Shown: piece after piece, positions 15,201 through 24,639 of the stretch | Layout of the letters: every line of letters begins with the position of its first letter | Numbering within the stretch: position 1 is the first letter of the stretch | Origin: a virus | Reading direction: 5' to 3' (one strand) | IMG/VR virus record: IMGVR_UViG_3300021368_001018 | Location: 1 to 48,626 of that record | Length of the DNA stretch: 48,626 nucleotides | Position numbers and translations under genes: made by a program | Notes under the pieces: model-generated | What the model was told of the DNA's origin: nothing | The model's database searches: none | Seen by the model: the letters and a program-made list of their open reading frames with translations, nothing else

Positions 15201-18200
15201 ATGCCAAGTCCAACAGACTTTAACCTTTCGCCTTACTACGATGACTTTAACGAGTCAAAGAAGTTCCATAGAGTTCTTTTTAGACCGTCTTTCGCAGTTC
15301 AAGGTAGAGAGTTAACACAATCACAATCAATCTTACAAAATCAGATTGAAAGATTATCAGATCACGTCTTTGAACAAGGCGCTATGGTTATACCTGGCGA
15401 TATTTCTTACGACTTAAATTACTATGCAGTTAAACTAACTTCATTTACAGACTCAGCAGCTGTTGGTGTTACCTTAAATGATTTTGTAGGTTTAACTTTA
15501 ACAGGTGCAACTTCAGGAGTAAAAGCAAGAGTTGTTAAAGTATCAGCAACAGATGGTACAGATCCAAATACATTATTTGTAAAATACTTAAATTCAGGTA
15601 CAAATAAAACTTCATCAGCGTTTTCAGACGCAGAAACAATTTCAGTTGCAACTACTTTACAGTCTACATCAACAACAGTTTCAGCAGTAGTATCTGCTAC
15701 AGCAACAGGTAGTGCAGCTTCAGTTAAACAAGGTGTTTACTACATAAATGGATTTCATGTACAAGTAAATGATCAAGAATTAATATTAGATAAGTACACA
15801 AACACACCATCATACAGAGTAGGTTTATTAATATCAGAAAGTTTTGTCACACAAAACGATGATCTTACTTTAAACGATAATGCTCAAGGCGTTTCAAACA
15901 CAAACGCTCCAGGTGCTCATAGATTTAAAATAGATTTAACATTAACTAAAAAATCTTTATCTGCTACAGATGATTCAAACTTTGTAGAGTTATTAAGATT
16001 AAAAAATGGTATTATACAAAATCAAGTTAGAACAACTGAATACGCTATATTAGAAGATACTATGGCTCGTAGAACGTTTGACGAGTCTGGTGATTATGCA
16101 GTAAGAGATTTTGATTTAGATTTAAGAGAACATTTAATTAGTGGTACAAACAGAGGTATTTACAGTTCAAGTGCTGGTGGTGTTGAAAGTAAACTTGCAG
16201 CTGGTTTAGCACCAGGTAAAGCATACGTTAAAGGTTATGAAATAGAAACTATTGGTACAACTTTTGTTGACGTTGATAAAGCAAGAGATTTTGATACACA
16301 AAACAATTCAAATACAAGATTTGATGTAGGTAACTATGTTCACGTTAACAATGTATTTGGTTCTCCAGATGTAGGATTTGTATCAGGCGATGTTGAGTCA
16401 TTTAAAAAAGTAGGTTTATATAGTACAGCAACAGCAGTAAGAGGAACAGAAAATGCAGGATCAGGTTCTAACATAACTACAATTGGTCGTGCTAAGTCTA
16501 GAGGATTTGAATATGCTAACGGATCAGCAGTTGGTGGTTTCTTTTCTAGTGGAGGTACAACAACAAATATATTCAAACATTATCTATTTGACATAGTAAT
16601 GTTTACACATTTAAATTGTCCTAAAAATCAACCATTTGGATCTGGAGAAGAAATTACAGGAAGCACTTCAGGCGCTAAAGGTACTTGTGAAAATATTACT
16701 AGTCCTGTGGCTCATGTAATCACAGGTGCAACACAAGCCAATCCTGTAGTAATAACTTCTTCAAACACTTTACAAGATGGACAACAAGTACAAATTAACG
16801 GTGTTGTTGGTATGACACAATTAAATGGTAACACTTATACAGTTAAAAATCCAACTAGTTCAAATTTTGAATTAGATGTAGATGGTTCTGGTTTCAGTGC
16901 ATATGCAAGTGGTGGTACAGCAGATCACACTGTTGTTGTTTTATCTAGTGTATCAGGAACATTTACACCAGGAGAAACAATTACTGGTGCTATTACAGGA
17001 AACACAGCGACTATTCAAGCAGACGTTAGAGGTTATAAAGGTGCTACTTCATACGATTTCTCATCTACAAAACAAATTGGTATGGCTAGTTCTCAATGTG
17101 TATACACATCGGATACTGCTTTAGATAACACATACGGAGAAAGTTTACAAATTTCAGGTACAATATCAGTAGCAAACTCTAGTAATTCAATTACAGGATT
17201 TGGTACTAGATTTAATACAGAGTTAAGAATTGGTGACTCAATTACATTTACTACAGACGCAGGTACTTCAATAACAAAAATTGTTGAGGCAATAATTTCA
17301 GATACTTCTTTACAATTAACATCTAACGTTGGTGGTTCAGACGTATCAAATAAAACAAGTGCAAATAGAAATAGAACAACACTAAAAGAAACTGATAAGA
17401 ACGTTGCATTATTTGAATTACCATATGAAACAGTTAAAACATTAAAGACAACTTCAAACTCTGGTGCTAGTGATACTAATTTCAAAGTAAGAAGACACTT
17501 TACTCAAACTTTAGGTTCAAACGGTGACGCAACTATTTCAGCAGGTACAAATGAAACTTTTGTTTCTTTAGATGAAAAAGATTATGCAGTTTCAATTATG
17601 ACAACTGGTTCTGGTGGAACAGGTGGGGCTGGAGATTTCTTATCTTTAAGTGGTAATAACCATGAAGGAGATCCAATCTTCACATTAAGTGGTTCGCCAT
17701 CAGGTAAGTCTTTAATATTAGATTTTGGTTCTGACTTTGCAAATCACAAAATTAAAATTTTAGCAACTGTTAGTAGATCAGTTGTAGAAGAAAAATCAAA
17801 AACTTTAAACACTAATAAATTATTAGAAGTTGAAACACAAGCAGAGATTCAAAAACAAGGTGGTATTAGATTAATTAATTCTGATATCTACAGAATAGTA
17901 TCAATAAAAATGGCAACTGCTTTTGGTACATACAATAATAGTGGTGAAGTAGATATTACAGATAGATACGATTTAGATAATGGCCAAAGAGATAACTTCT
18001 ACGATATAGGTAGAATTACACTGAAAAAAGGTGCTTTAGAGCCAACAGGTTCAATTAGAATACTTTATGATTACTTCTCTCATGGTTCAGGTGATGTATT
18101 TACAGTAGATAGTTATTCAGGTGCTGTTGATTATGCAAATATACCTTCTCATACTTCCGACACTACAGGAAAAACTTATGAGTTAAGAGACTGTTTAGAT

Positions 18201-21200
18201 TTTAGACCAAGAGTAGATGACGCTTCAACAGTTAATAAAGGAGAACAAGACAGATACTTTAACGGTGCTGGCGCTTCAGTTGTTGACGTTGCTAAATTTG
18301 GTACAGACATAACTTCAGATTTAGAATATTATTTACCAAGAATAGATAAAATATTTTTAGATAAAGATGGTAGTTTTAAAGTTGCAAAAGGAGCTAGTGC
18401 ATTAGTACCTCAAGCACCGAAAAGTTTAGATGGTGCAATGCATTTATACACACTAGAAATTCCAGCATATACATTAGATACAGACGATATTACTATTACT
18501 AAAGTTGACAATCAAAGATATACTATGAGAGACATTGGTAAATTAGAGAATAGAATAGAAAATTTAGAATACTATACTCAATTGTCACTATTAGAAATGG
18601 AAGCACAAAATTTACAAGTACAAGACGCAGATGGTTTTGATAGATTTAAAAATGGTTTCATAGTTGATAACTTTACAGGTCATGGTGTTGGTGATGTAAG
18701 AAATTTAGATTACAAAGCTGCTATGGATATGGCAAGAGGTGAAATGAGACCTATGTTTAATGAGGACGCTGTACAGTTAATTGAAGCTGATGATGATGGT
18801 ACAACAATTACAGCGGCTGATAGAACAGCAGCTAATTATCAAAAAACAGGTGATTGTTTAACTTTACCTTATACTGAAACAACTTTAATAGATCAACCTT
18901 TTGCAAGTAAATTTGTTAACGTAAATCCATTTGACGTATTCTCATGGACAGGTAGTATTCAATTAACACCACCAAGTGATGAGTGGAAAGAAACTGAAAG
19001 AGCGCCTGAATTGGTTGTTAATAGAACAGGTGGTTTTGACACACTAGTACAAAATTTAGGAAATCCAAACTTAACAAGTGTTGAGATTGGTACTGTATGG
19101 AATGACTGGCAAGAGTTTTGGTCAGGAACACCAACTGAAATCGGCAGACGAAATATGGGTAACCATAGAGCTGGCAGACGAATATTCAGACGAGAAGAAA
19201 TTACAAGTAGAGGTCAAATGTCTGCTACAAGAACAGGTGTAAGAACAAGAATAGTTCCACAAGTAGTAAGAAATTCAATTGGCGACAGAGTTGTTAGTGT
19301 TGGTTTTGTTCCTTTCATAAGAAGTAGAACATTAACATTCAACGCAACAAGATTAAAACCTGAAACAAGAGTATATCCTTTCTTTGATAATATTGATATA
19401 ACAAGTTATGTGACACCAAATGGTGGTTCTTTAGGTGGCAACTTGGTTACAGATATTAATGGTGCAGTTTCAGGAACGTTTGCAATACCTGATCCAAAAA
19501 CTAGTAGTAATCCTAGATGGAGAACAGGTCAAAGAGTATTCAGATTAACAAGTTCATCTACAAATAATTTAAGTACGGCTGTTGAAACTTCAGGTGAGGC
19601 AGATTATCTTGCTAAAGGTGCTTTAGAAACTGTACAAGAAACAATTATTTCTACAAGAGAGCCTAGAACAGTTAGAGAAAGTACAGTAGAAACAGTAAGT
19701 AGAGGTACACAAACAAGAACAAGAATTACAGAAACTACAATAGGTTGGACTGATCCATTAGCACAAACATTTTTAGTTGATGATCCAGGTGGAGTTTTCT
19801 TAACATCACTTGATTTATATTTCAGTTCAAAAGACGACAATATTCCGGTAACAGTACAAATTAGAGAAGTGGTAAACGGATATCCAGGAAAAAGAATAGT
19901 TCCTTTTTCTGAAAAAACTTTAAATCCAAGTTCAGTAAATACAAGTACAGACGCAACAACGGCTACTACATTTACTTTTGATAGTCCAGTTTATTTACAA
20001 GAAAATACAGAATACTGTTTTGTTGTGATGGCAAATACTAACAATTACAACTGTTATGTTGGTAGATTAGGAGAAAGAGTAATAAATTCAGATAGAACAA
20101 TATCGCAACAACCGTATGCTGGTGTTCTATTTAAATCACAGAATGGTTCAACTTGGACGGCTGAACAAAACGAGGACATTAAGTTCAAAATAAAGAGAGC
20201 AGAATTTGAAAACGTGACTGGTACAGTGACATTATGCAATGACACTTTACCTACTAGAACATTAAAAACTAATCCGTTAAGAACAACAAATAGTTCAGGC
20301 GTAATTAGAGTTTATCATCCAAATCATGGAATGCATGGTACATCAAACAATGTCACAATTGCTGGTGTTCCTTCAGGTACTTACAATGGTATTGCTCATT
20401 CAGACATTAACGGAACATACACAAGTATTTCAAACGTCACTTTAGATAGCTATGATATAACAACTACAGGTACGGCAAATGCAACAGGAGATATAGGGGG
20501 TACTGTTGTGACTGCAACTCAAAATAGATTATATGATTTATTAAATTTAAACTTATCTACAGCGACAGTTCCAGGAACAAGCATTGCTTACTCTATGAGA
20601 CCAACTACAGGTAAATCTGTACACGGTTCAGAAACAGAGTTTAGTTTAACACCATCAAGTAGTGCAGTTTCAGTTATAGCAAATGATAATATTTACTTCA
20701 CAGCACCAAATATGGTTGCAAGTGATATAAATCAAACAAATGAAATGTCAGGAAGTAAATCTTTATTTGTAAACTTATCAATGACAACTAACAATACTAA
20801 ACTTTCGCCAGTATTAGACTTGCAAAGAATTAGTGCATACACAATTCAAAATAGATTAAACTCATGTACTACAGGTAATACACCTGATTACGTAAGTGAT
20901 GAAGAAAGCACAGGCACATCATCTGCTGGTGTTTATGTGACTAAACCAATTGTGTTAGAAAACTTGTCAACTGCTTTAGATGTAAGATTAACTCAAAACG
21001 TAAGATCAACTTCTAGTGTCCTCGTTTACTACAGATTATCATCATCTGAAGAAGCAAGAAATATAAATGACATAGGCTGGACGCCTTTTAATTCAGCAGG
21101 CGAAGAAGACACTACAGTGACGCCAGCTCAAGATGATGAAACATTTAAAGAATACAAATATAGTGCAAGTGGTCTAAATGAGTTTAGTACTTTCCAAATA

Positions 21201-21278
21201 AAAATTGTTATGAAAGGAACAAACTCTGCTTATCCACCTGTAATTAAAGATTTAAGAGGTATTGCATTGGCAGTATAA
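15201..21278 (+). CDS. Giant baseplate/tail protein, DUF4815-type
   Basis: 2025 residues, the largest gene in the window. The N-terminus YYDDFNESKKFHRVLFRP and GRELTQSQSILQNQIERLSD followed by FEQGAMVIPGDI is what I know as DUF4815, found in large structural proteins downstream of gp8 in marine T4-like phages. Domains in order: DUF4815 N-terminal region (1-400), beta-modules with TSGAKG- and TGNTATI-type repeats (430-620), a helical part RDIGKLENRIENLEYYTQLS near residue 1112, a WNDWQEFWSGTP segment (near 1299), and a beta-sandwich that begins DPLAQTFLVDDPGGVFLTSL (near 1516). The last domain resembles carbohydrate-binding or gp10-like folds. It probably joins the wedge to the fibres. SD AAAGGA precedes the ATG. 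Confidence 0.82.
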   Translation: MPSPTDFNLSPYYDDFNESKKFHRVLFRPSFAVQGRELTQSQSILQNQIERLSDHVFEQGAMVIPGDISYDLNYYAVKLTSFTDSAAVGVTLNDFVGLTLTGATSGVKARVVKVSATDGTDPNTLFVKYLNSGTNKTSSAFSDAETISVATTLQSTSTTVSAVVSATATGSAASVKQGVYYINGFHVQVNDQELILDKYTNTPSYRVGLLISESFVTQNDDLTLNDNAQGVSNTNAPGAHRFKIDLTLTKKSLSATDDSNFVELLRLKNGIIQNQVRTTEYAILEDTMARRTFDESGDYAVRDFDLDLREHLISGTNRGIYSSSAGGVESKLAAGLAPGKAYVKGYEIETIGTTFVDVDKARDFDTQNNSNTRFDVGNYVHVNNVFGSPDVGFVSGDVESFKKVGLYSTATAVRGTENAGSGSNITTIGRAKSRGFEYANGSAVGGFFSSGGTTTNIFKHYLFDIVMFTHLNCPKNQPFGSGEEITGSTSGAKGTCENITSPVAHVITGATQANPVVITSSNTLQDGQQVQINGVVGMTQLNGNTYTVKNPTSSNFELDVDGSGFSAYASGGTADHTVVVLSSVSGTFTPGETITGAITGNTATIQADVRGYKGATSYDFSSTKQIGMASSQCVYTSDTALDNTYGESLQISGTISVANSSNSITGFGTRFNTELRIGDSITFTTDAGTSITKIVEAIISDTSLQLTSNVGGSDVSNKTSANRNRTTLKETDKNVALFELPYETVKTLKTTSNSGASDTNFKVRRHFTQTLGSNGDATISAGTNETFVSLDEKDYAVSIMTTGSGGTGGAGDFLSLSGNNHEGDPIFTLSGSPSGKSLILDFGSDFANHKIKILATVSRSVVEEKSKTLNTNKLLEVETQAEIQKQGGIRLINSDIYRIVSIKMATAFGTYNNSGEVDITDRYDLDNGQRDNFYDIGRITLKKGALEPTGSIRILYDYFSHGSGDVFTVDSYSGAVDYANIPSHTSDTTGKTYELRDCLDFRPRVDDASTVNKGEQDRYFNGAGASVVDVAKFGTDITSDLEYYLPRIDKIFLDKDGSFKVAKGASALVPQAPKSLDGAMHLYTLEIPAYTLDTDDITITKVDNQRYTMRDIGKLENRIENLEYYTQLSLLEMEAQNLQVQDADGFDRFKNGFIVDNFTGHGVGDVRNLDYKAAMDMARGEMRPMFNEDAVQLIEADDDGTTITAADRTAANYQKTGDCLTLPYTETTLIDQPFASKFVNVNPFDVFSWTGSIQLTPPSDEWKETERAPELVVNRTGGFDTLVQNLGNPNLTSVEIGTVWNDWQEFWSGTPTEIGRRNMGNHRAGRRIFRREEITSRGQMSATRTGVRTRIVPQVVRNSIGDRVVSVGFVPFIRSRTLTFNATRLKPETRVYPFFDNIDITSYVTPNGGSLGGNLVTDINGAVSGTFAIPDPKTSSNPRWRTGQRVFRLTSSSTNNLSTAVETSGEADYLAKGALETVQETIISTREPRTVRESTVETVSRGTQTRTRITETTIGWTDPLAQTFLVDDPGGVFLTSLDLYFSSKDDNIPVTVQIREVVNGYPGKRIVPFSEKTLNPSSVNTSTDATTATTFTFDSPVYLQENTEYCFVVMANTNNYNCYVGRLGERVINSDRTISQQPYAGVLFKSQNGSTWTAEQNEDIKFKIKRAEFENVTGTVTLCNDTLPTRTLKTNPLRTTNSSGVIRVYHPNHGMHGTSNNVTIAGVPSGTYNGIAHSDINGTYTSISNVTLDSYDITTTGTANATGDIGGTVVTATQNRLYDLLNLNLSTATVPGTSIAYSMRPTTGKSVHGSETEFSLTPSSSAVSVIANDNIYFTAPNMVASDINQTNEMSGSKSLFVNLSMTTNNTKLSPVLDLQRISAYTIQNRLNSCTTGNTPDYVSDEESTGTSSAGVYVTKPIVLENLSTALDVRLTQNVRSTSSVLVYYRLSSSEEARNINDIGWTPFNSAGEEDTTVTPAQDDETFKEYKYSASGLNEFSTFQIKIVMKGTNSAYPPVIKDLRGIALAV

Positions 21279-21282
21279 TAAT

Positions 21283-21504
21283 ATGGCAAATTCTATATTA
21301 AAAGTTGAAGGTTTTGAAAGTTTAGTAAGAGACGTTAATACAAAGGCTATTATTAATACTAATAGAGCAGAATACAACAACTATATGAAAAGAATTAAGG
21401 CTAGAGAAAATAGTGCTGATACAATAAGAGGTCTTTGTAAAGAGATAAATAACTTAAAGAAAGAATTATTTGAAATTAAAAATAGTATGAAAGGTAAAAA
21501 ATAA
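21283..21504 (+). CDS. Small conserved phage protein
   Basis: 73 residues. I start at the ATG at 21283 (MANSILKVEGFESLVRDVNT), five bases after the stop of the giant gene; a TTG further upstream would overlap that gene and is less likely. The sequence TKAIINTNRAEYNNYMKRIKA is one I associate with a small protein that regularly follows the giant structural gene in marine myoviruses. The C-terminal half, IRGLCKEINNLKKELFEIKN, is a short coiled coil. Function is not known; a scaffold or small baseplate part would fit the context. It overlaps the next gene by one base. Confidence 0.7.
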   Translation: MANSILKVEGFESLVRDVNTKAIINTNRAEYNNYMKRIKARENSADTIRGLCKEINNLKKELFEIKNSMKGKK

Positions 21505-22040
21505 TGGCAGTTAAAAACATAGCAGTAACCGATACACTAGAAACATTTAGAACGCAATTTAATGATTTAGCGGCTAATGATTTTGGTGACGCAGCTGCTT
21601 TATCAGCTGCTGGTATTTCAGCAACATCTGTTGTTGGTGCAGTTGTAGAGTTATCTGCTCAAATAGGTACTGGAGAAGGACATTACATAAGAGACGCAAG
21701 TTCAACAGTTCAGTTGATTGCTCCAGGTAATACTATATCTTTTCTAGGTACAAGTAATCAAATAACTGCTACAGTTTCAAGTCCAGATACAGTGACGTTG
21801 GCGTTTCCAACTAACGTGACGGTTACCAACTTAACAGTTAATGGTACATTGAACGGACAATCAATTACTTTTCCAAGTGCAACAGGAGAAATTATAACAA
21901 CTGGATCAACTGATTTAGTTAGTGAAAGTATGATGGCTAATGACGCAATTAGTTCAACTGAATTGAAATCATTATCTACATTATTAATTAAAAACAGTTC
22001 AGGTACTACATTAAAAACAGTACACGGCGCTGGCGTTTAA
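21504..22040 (+). CDS. Fibre-like structural protein with shared C-terminal tag
   Basis: 178 residues. The N-terminus VTDTLETFRTQFNDLAAND is a common start of short marine phage tail proteins, probably a baseplate-attachment helix. The centre (60-125) is a beta-rich Ser/Thr/Val domain, and PSATGEIITTGSTDLVSESM leads to the last 21 residues containing LLIKNSSGTTLKTVHG, also present at the ends of the genes at 12765 and 46486. No enzymatic motif. It is the last gene of the structural run; a sugar epimerase gene follows behind a separate late promoter variant. A short trimeric fibre or a decoration protein is the likely role. Confidence 0.65.
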   Translation: MAVKNIAVTDTLETFRTQFNDLAANDFGDAAALSAAGISATSVVGAVVELSAQIGTGEGHYIRDASSTVQLIAPGNTISFLGTSNQITATVSSPDTVTLAFPTNVTVTNLTVNGTLNGQSITFPSATGEIITTGSTDLVSESMMANDAISSTELKSLSTLLIKNSSGTTLKTVHGAGV

Positions 22041-22046
22041 AAACTA

Positions 22047-22062
22047 GTCACTTAATTGTGAC
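22047..22062 (+). terminator. Small hairpin between fibre and epimerase genes
   Basis: GTCAC (22047-22051) and GTGAC (22058-22062) form a 5-bp stem with loop TTAATT, directly followed by the promoter-like CATAAATA. No T-run, so it is a weak terminator candidate. Confidence 0.25.
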
Positions 22063-22069
22063 ATAAATA
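22062..22069 (+). promoter_or_regulatory. T4-type late promoter (variant)
   Basis: CATAAATA, one mismatch to the consensus, five bases before the epimerase ATG at 22075. The same variant is at 6898. Confidence 0.5.
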
Positions 22070-22074
22070 AAATT

Positions 22075-22806
22075 ATGAATATATTATTAACAGGCAGTGA
22101 AGGCTTTATAGGCAAACACCTACACAAATTTTTAGAAAAAAACAATCACAAAGTTATACCAATTGACTTACTATCAGGTAATGATTTAGTAAGTTGTGAC
22201 CTCAAATACGATGTTGATATGGTTATACATCTTGCTGGTCTCTCGGGAGTTAGAGACAGTTTAGATAGACCAACAGAATACTGGACAAACAATGTAATTG
22301 CAGGTCAAAGATTATTTGAGTATTTTCCAAATACAAGAATACTATATGCAAGTTCATCAACGGCTGTAGAGCCTTGGAGAAACCCTTACGCTATGAGTAA
22401 GTTTTCTTTAGAACGTTTAGCACCAGAGAATAGTGTTGGCATGAGATTTACAACAGTATACGGACCAGGTGCAAGAGAGCATATGTTAATACCAAGAATA
22501 TTAAGAAACGATGTACCATTTGTACATACTAATCATACGAGAGATTTTGTACATATAGAAGATGTGTTAAATGCGATAAACACTTTGATGTGGAGTGATT
22601 ACAAAGGAATATTAGATGTTGGTTGTGGAAAATCCTATAATCTGTTAGAGTTATTAGATCATAATGGTATACAATGTGAGAAACGGATAGGGAACGAATC
22701 TGAACGTACAGATAACAGAGCAAACAACGAACAACTAAATAAATTAAATTGGTCACCTAAATGTGATCTATACAATTATATAAAGGAGAACAAAAATGTC
22801 CAGTGA
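22075..22806 (+). CDS. NAD-dependent sugar epimerase/dehydratase (extended SDR)
   Basis: 243 residues. TGSEGFIG (6-13) is the GxxGxxG dinucleotide-binding loop, IHLAG (51-55) the second nucleotide motif, ASSSTAV (92-98) the Ser of the catalytic triad and YAMSK (105-109) the YxxxK. TRDFVHIEDV is the characteristic segment of UDP-glucose 4-epimerase-like enzymes. The family changes nucleotide sugars, for example by 4-epimerisation or 4,6-dehydration. The protein is 60-90 residues shorter than typical members, with the C-terminal substrate domain reduced. It fits with the aminotransferase, glycosyltransferases and cytidylyltransferase elsewhere in the window as part of a sugar pathway. The following gene overlaps by 11 bases. 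Confidence 0.88.
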   Translation: MNILLTGSEGFIGKHLHKFLEKNNHKVIPIDLLSGNDLVSCDLKYDVDMVIHLAGLSGVRDSLDRPTEYWTNNVIAGQRLFEYFPNTRILYASSSTAVEPWRNPYAMSKFSLERLAPENSVGMRFTTVYGPGAREHMLIPRILRNDVPFVHTNHTRDFVHIEDVLNAINTLMWSDYKGILDVGCGKSYNLLELLDHNGIQCEKRIGNESERTDNRANNEQLNKLNWSPKCDLYNYIKENKNVQ

Positions 22807-23317
22807 AATAAAATCATTTGAACATAAACCAGTTGGCTACGGCGAACATTTATTAAAAGATCACTTTGTTGAAGCTAGATTTACAAACAGTGATAGAACG
22901 TGGATAGAAGTAATTACTAACGAAAAAGGAAGTTCTTTAACATCTACACATATTGAATTTGATGAAAACTCATGGCAATATAAAGCTTTGATGACAGTTA
23001 CCGATGTTGATAAAATACATGAGGCAACATATCATCATAATGAAAAACAAAGAAAAGAGTTTGAAGAATTTGCTTTACAAGTTGCAAAAGATGAGGGCTT
23101 AGTTCAAACAGATCAACAAAATCCTACAAAGATTTTAGATTTACTATTCAATGATAAAGAGGCAGACGAAGACGAAATGTTTGCTTTGAAAATTGCTGTA
23201 TTTGAAATAGATAAGATTAAAGATTCAACAAACCTTGAAGCTAAGAAAGCATTAAGAAAATCTAAAACTAGATTAGAATTAATTAAAGGTGCTATTGATC
23301 TTTATAGTGCGGAATAA
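22796..23317 (+). CDS. Conserved-looking hypothetical protein
   Basis: 173 residues. AGGAG lies before the ATG at 22796. The N-terminal half has a beta-pattern (HFVEARFTNSDRTWIEVITN, then THIEFDENSWQYKALMTVTD), and residues about 80-173 are strongly charged helix (ATYHHNEKQRKEFEEFALQV and onward). I have no family for it. It is overlapped by the epimerase gene upstream (11 bases) and runs 26 bases into the convergent glycosyltransferase gene at its 3' end. Being coupled to the epimerase does not by itself imply a sugar function. Confidence 0.6.
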   Translation: MSSEIKSFEHKPVGYGEHLLKDHFVEARFTNSDRTWIEVITNEKGSSLTSTHIEFDENSWQYKALMTVTDVDKIHEATYHHNEKQRKEFEEFALQVAKDEGLVQTDQQNPTKILDLLFNDKEADEDEMFALKIAVFEIDKIKDSTNLEAKKALRKSKTRLELIKGAIDLYSAE

Positions 23318-23879
23318 TATAATCTGACCACCAACCTTGCCAACCTGGTTCTAGTAGGTGGTTCATTTGACCTAAAGTACAAATACTAAATTCTTTTGGT
23401 GGTATTTCATACATGTGATTTTTTATAGAAGGACAAACTTTGTCATAACAGTTGTATTCTATTTCTCTATAGTAAAATTCATCACTACCTCTGTCGTATT
23501 TTTCTAAATAGACATCTTCATCTTCTTTAAACTTATCCCATATATGAGATACGTCACCTGTCCATGAAACGATAGTTGAGTTAAGTGGTGTATGAGCTTC
23601 TTCTCTCCACCATAAGTCATTTAATAGTGTAAAATCTTTTCTGAATAAATCTGGTAGTTCTTTCCATATAATAACATCTAAATCAAAGTATAAGTTTTCT
23701 CCGTCTCTAAACTTATCGTACATTTGAAACTTGTTATACCAATTACCATAAATGTCATTTTCAATAACTTCAAAACTATCATAAGATATTCCAGAATGGA
23801 AATCTATCATATATTTTAAGTTATCAACATGCCATTGAGTAAACTTATTACCGAATCTACAGGCTATTATTCTTCTCAT
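23292..23879 (-). CDS. Glycosyltransferase-like protein (GT-A fold)
   Basis: 195 residues from the ATG at 23879 (MRRIIACRFGNKFTQWHVDN), chosen because the first beta-strand starts there, as in the paralogue at 25928; GTG and ATG codons upstream would enlarge the overlap with the preceding gene. YFDLDVII (64-71) carries the DxD motif (Asp66, Asp68) that binds the metal and nucleotide sugar in GT-A enzymes. The end (EFSICTLGQMNHLLEPGWQG) has the form seen in small phage relatives of this kind. It overlaps the PP-loop gene by 23 bases and is the last gene of the minus-strand operon. Donor and acceptor are unknown; at this small size it may be a minimal catalytic domain. Confidence 0.65.
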   Translation of the reverse strand: MRRIIACRFGNKFTQWHVDNLKYMIDFHSGISYDSFEVIENDIYGNWYNKFQMYDKFRDGENLYFDLDVIIWKELPDLFRKDFTLLNDLWWREEAHTPLNSTIVSWTGDVSHIWDKFKEDEDVYLEKYDRGSDEFYYREIEYNCYDKVCPSIKNHMYEIPPKEFSICTLGQMNHLLEPGWQGWWSDYIIPHYKDQ

Positions 23880-24630
23880 CCTCAAACGCCCATTCTTTTT
23901 CATTACACCAAAAACACTTACCACAAGTTTCTAGTGTAGTTGACCAGGCACATGATTTAGTTTTAGGAAGTAAAGTATCCATTAGATTATGTTCTTTGAA
24001 TACACCTGCTACGAATTTTTTATCAACACGTAAGTAAGGTGCATAAGTTTGACCACCAGCAGGAATATTATCCATAACGTTGGCGCCAGTATCTCCTGGA
24101 TCTCTCTTTCTTTCAGCGACATCATAAAATCCTCTTTCTTTTTGTACTTCAATAGGAGGATTACAAGTCATAGCAACAGTTGATGGTACACCATATTTAA
24201 CAGACATAACTGATCTAGCGTTTCTGTTTTGTAAGGCCTTTGAACAACCATTTTTTGTTCTCCACATAGATTGCTCTTTACCATTTACCATAATCTTTCC
24301 TTTTGGCGAGGCCATTGCTTCTTCGGCTTTCTTTTGCCATTCAGGATCAGATGTTCTTACTGTAAAAATTTTTAAATCATTAACAGTAGAAAAGGTGTCT
24401 TGTAAAAATTTATGTACGTCTATTGCTCTTTCTGTATCTATTGTACCATCTTCATCTTTCATATGAAAAGGGTAGATTTGTGTATTTGGAAAATGTGTTC
24501 CAATTAAGTAAACTAATGAAGATGAATCACAGCCACCAGATAAAGACACAACTGCTTTTTCAGGTGCTCCATCAGGAAAATATTTTTCATCAAATAAGTC
24601 AATAGTTTGATTACCATATGTAAGTTTCAT
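23857..24630 (-). CDS. PP-loop ATPase with QueC-like four-Cys zinc site
   Basis: 257 residues. SGGCDSS (31-37) is the PP-loop that binds ATP in the N-type pyrophosphatase family (QueC, asparagine synthase, TilS, GMP synthase). The C-terminus has Cys227, Cys236, Cys239 and Cys242 in SCAWSTTLETCGKCFWC, which matches the spacing of the QueC zinc site. QueC converts 7-carboxy-7-deazaguanine to preQ0, used in tRNA queuosine and in some phage DNA modifications. However, no QueD, QueE, FolE or transglycosylase gene is visible in the window, and the long insert at 100-170 (KGKIMVNGKEQSMWRTKNG) is not one I know from QueC. It may therefore adenylate or amidate a different carboxylate. Confidence 0.75.
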   Translation of the reverse strand: MKLTYGNQTIDLFDEKYFPDGAPEKAVVSLSGGCDSSSLVYLIGTHFPNTQIYPFHMKDEDGTIDTERAIDVHKFLQDTFSTVNDLKIFTVRTSDPEWQKKAEEAMASPKGKIMVNGKEQSMWRTKNGCSKALQNRNARSVMSVKYGVPSTVAMTCNPPIEVQKERGFYDVAERKRDPGDTGANVMDNIPAGGQTYAPYLRVDKKFVAGVFKEHNLMDTLLPKTKSCAWSTTLETCGKCFWCNEKEWAFEDEKNNSL

Positions 24631-24639
24631 TTTTTCTCC

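Noticed and set aside
17093-17485. 130-residue minus-strand frame in the giant structural gene
   Set aside because: Antisense to a clear structural gene, without start signals or a known motif.
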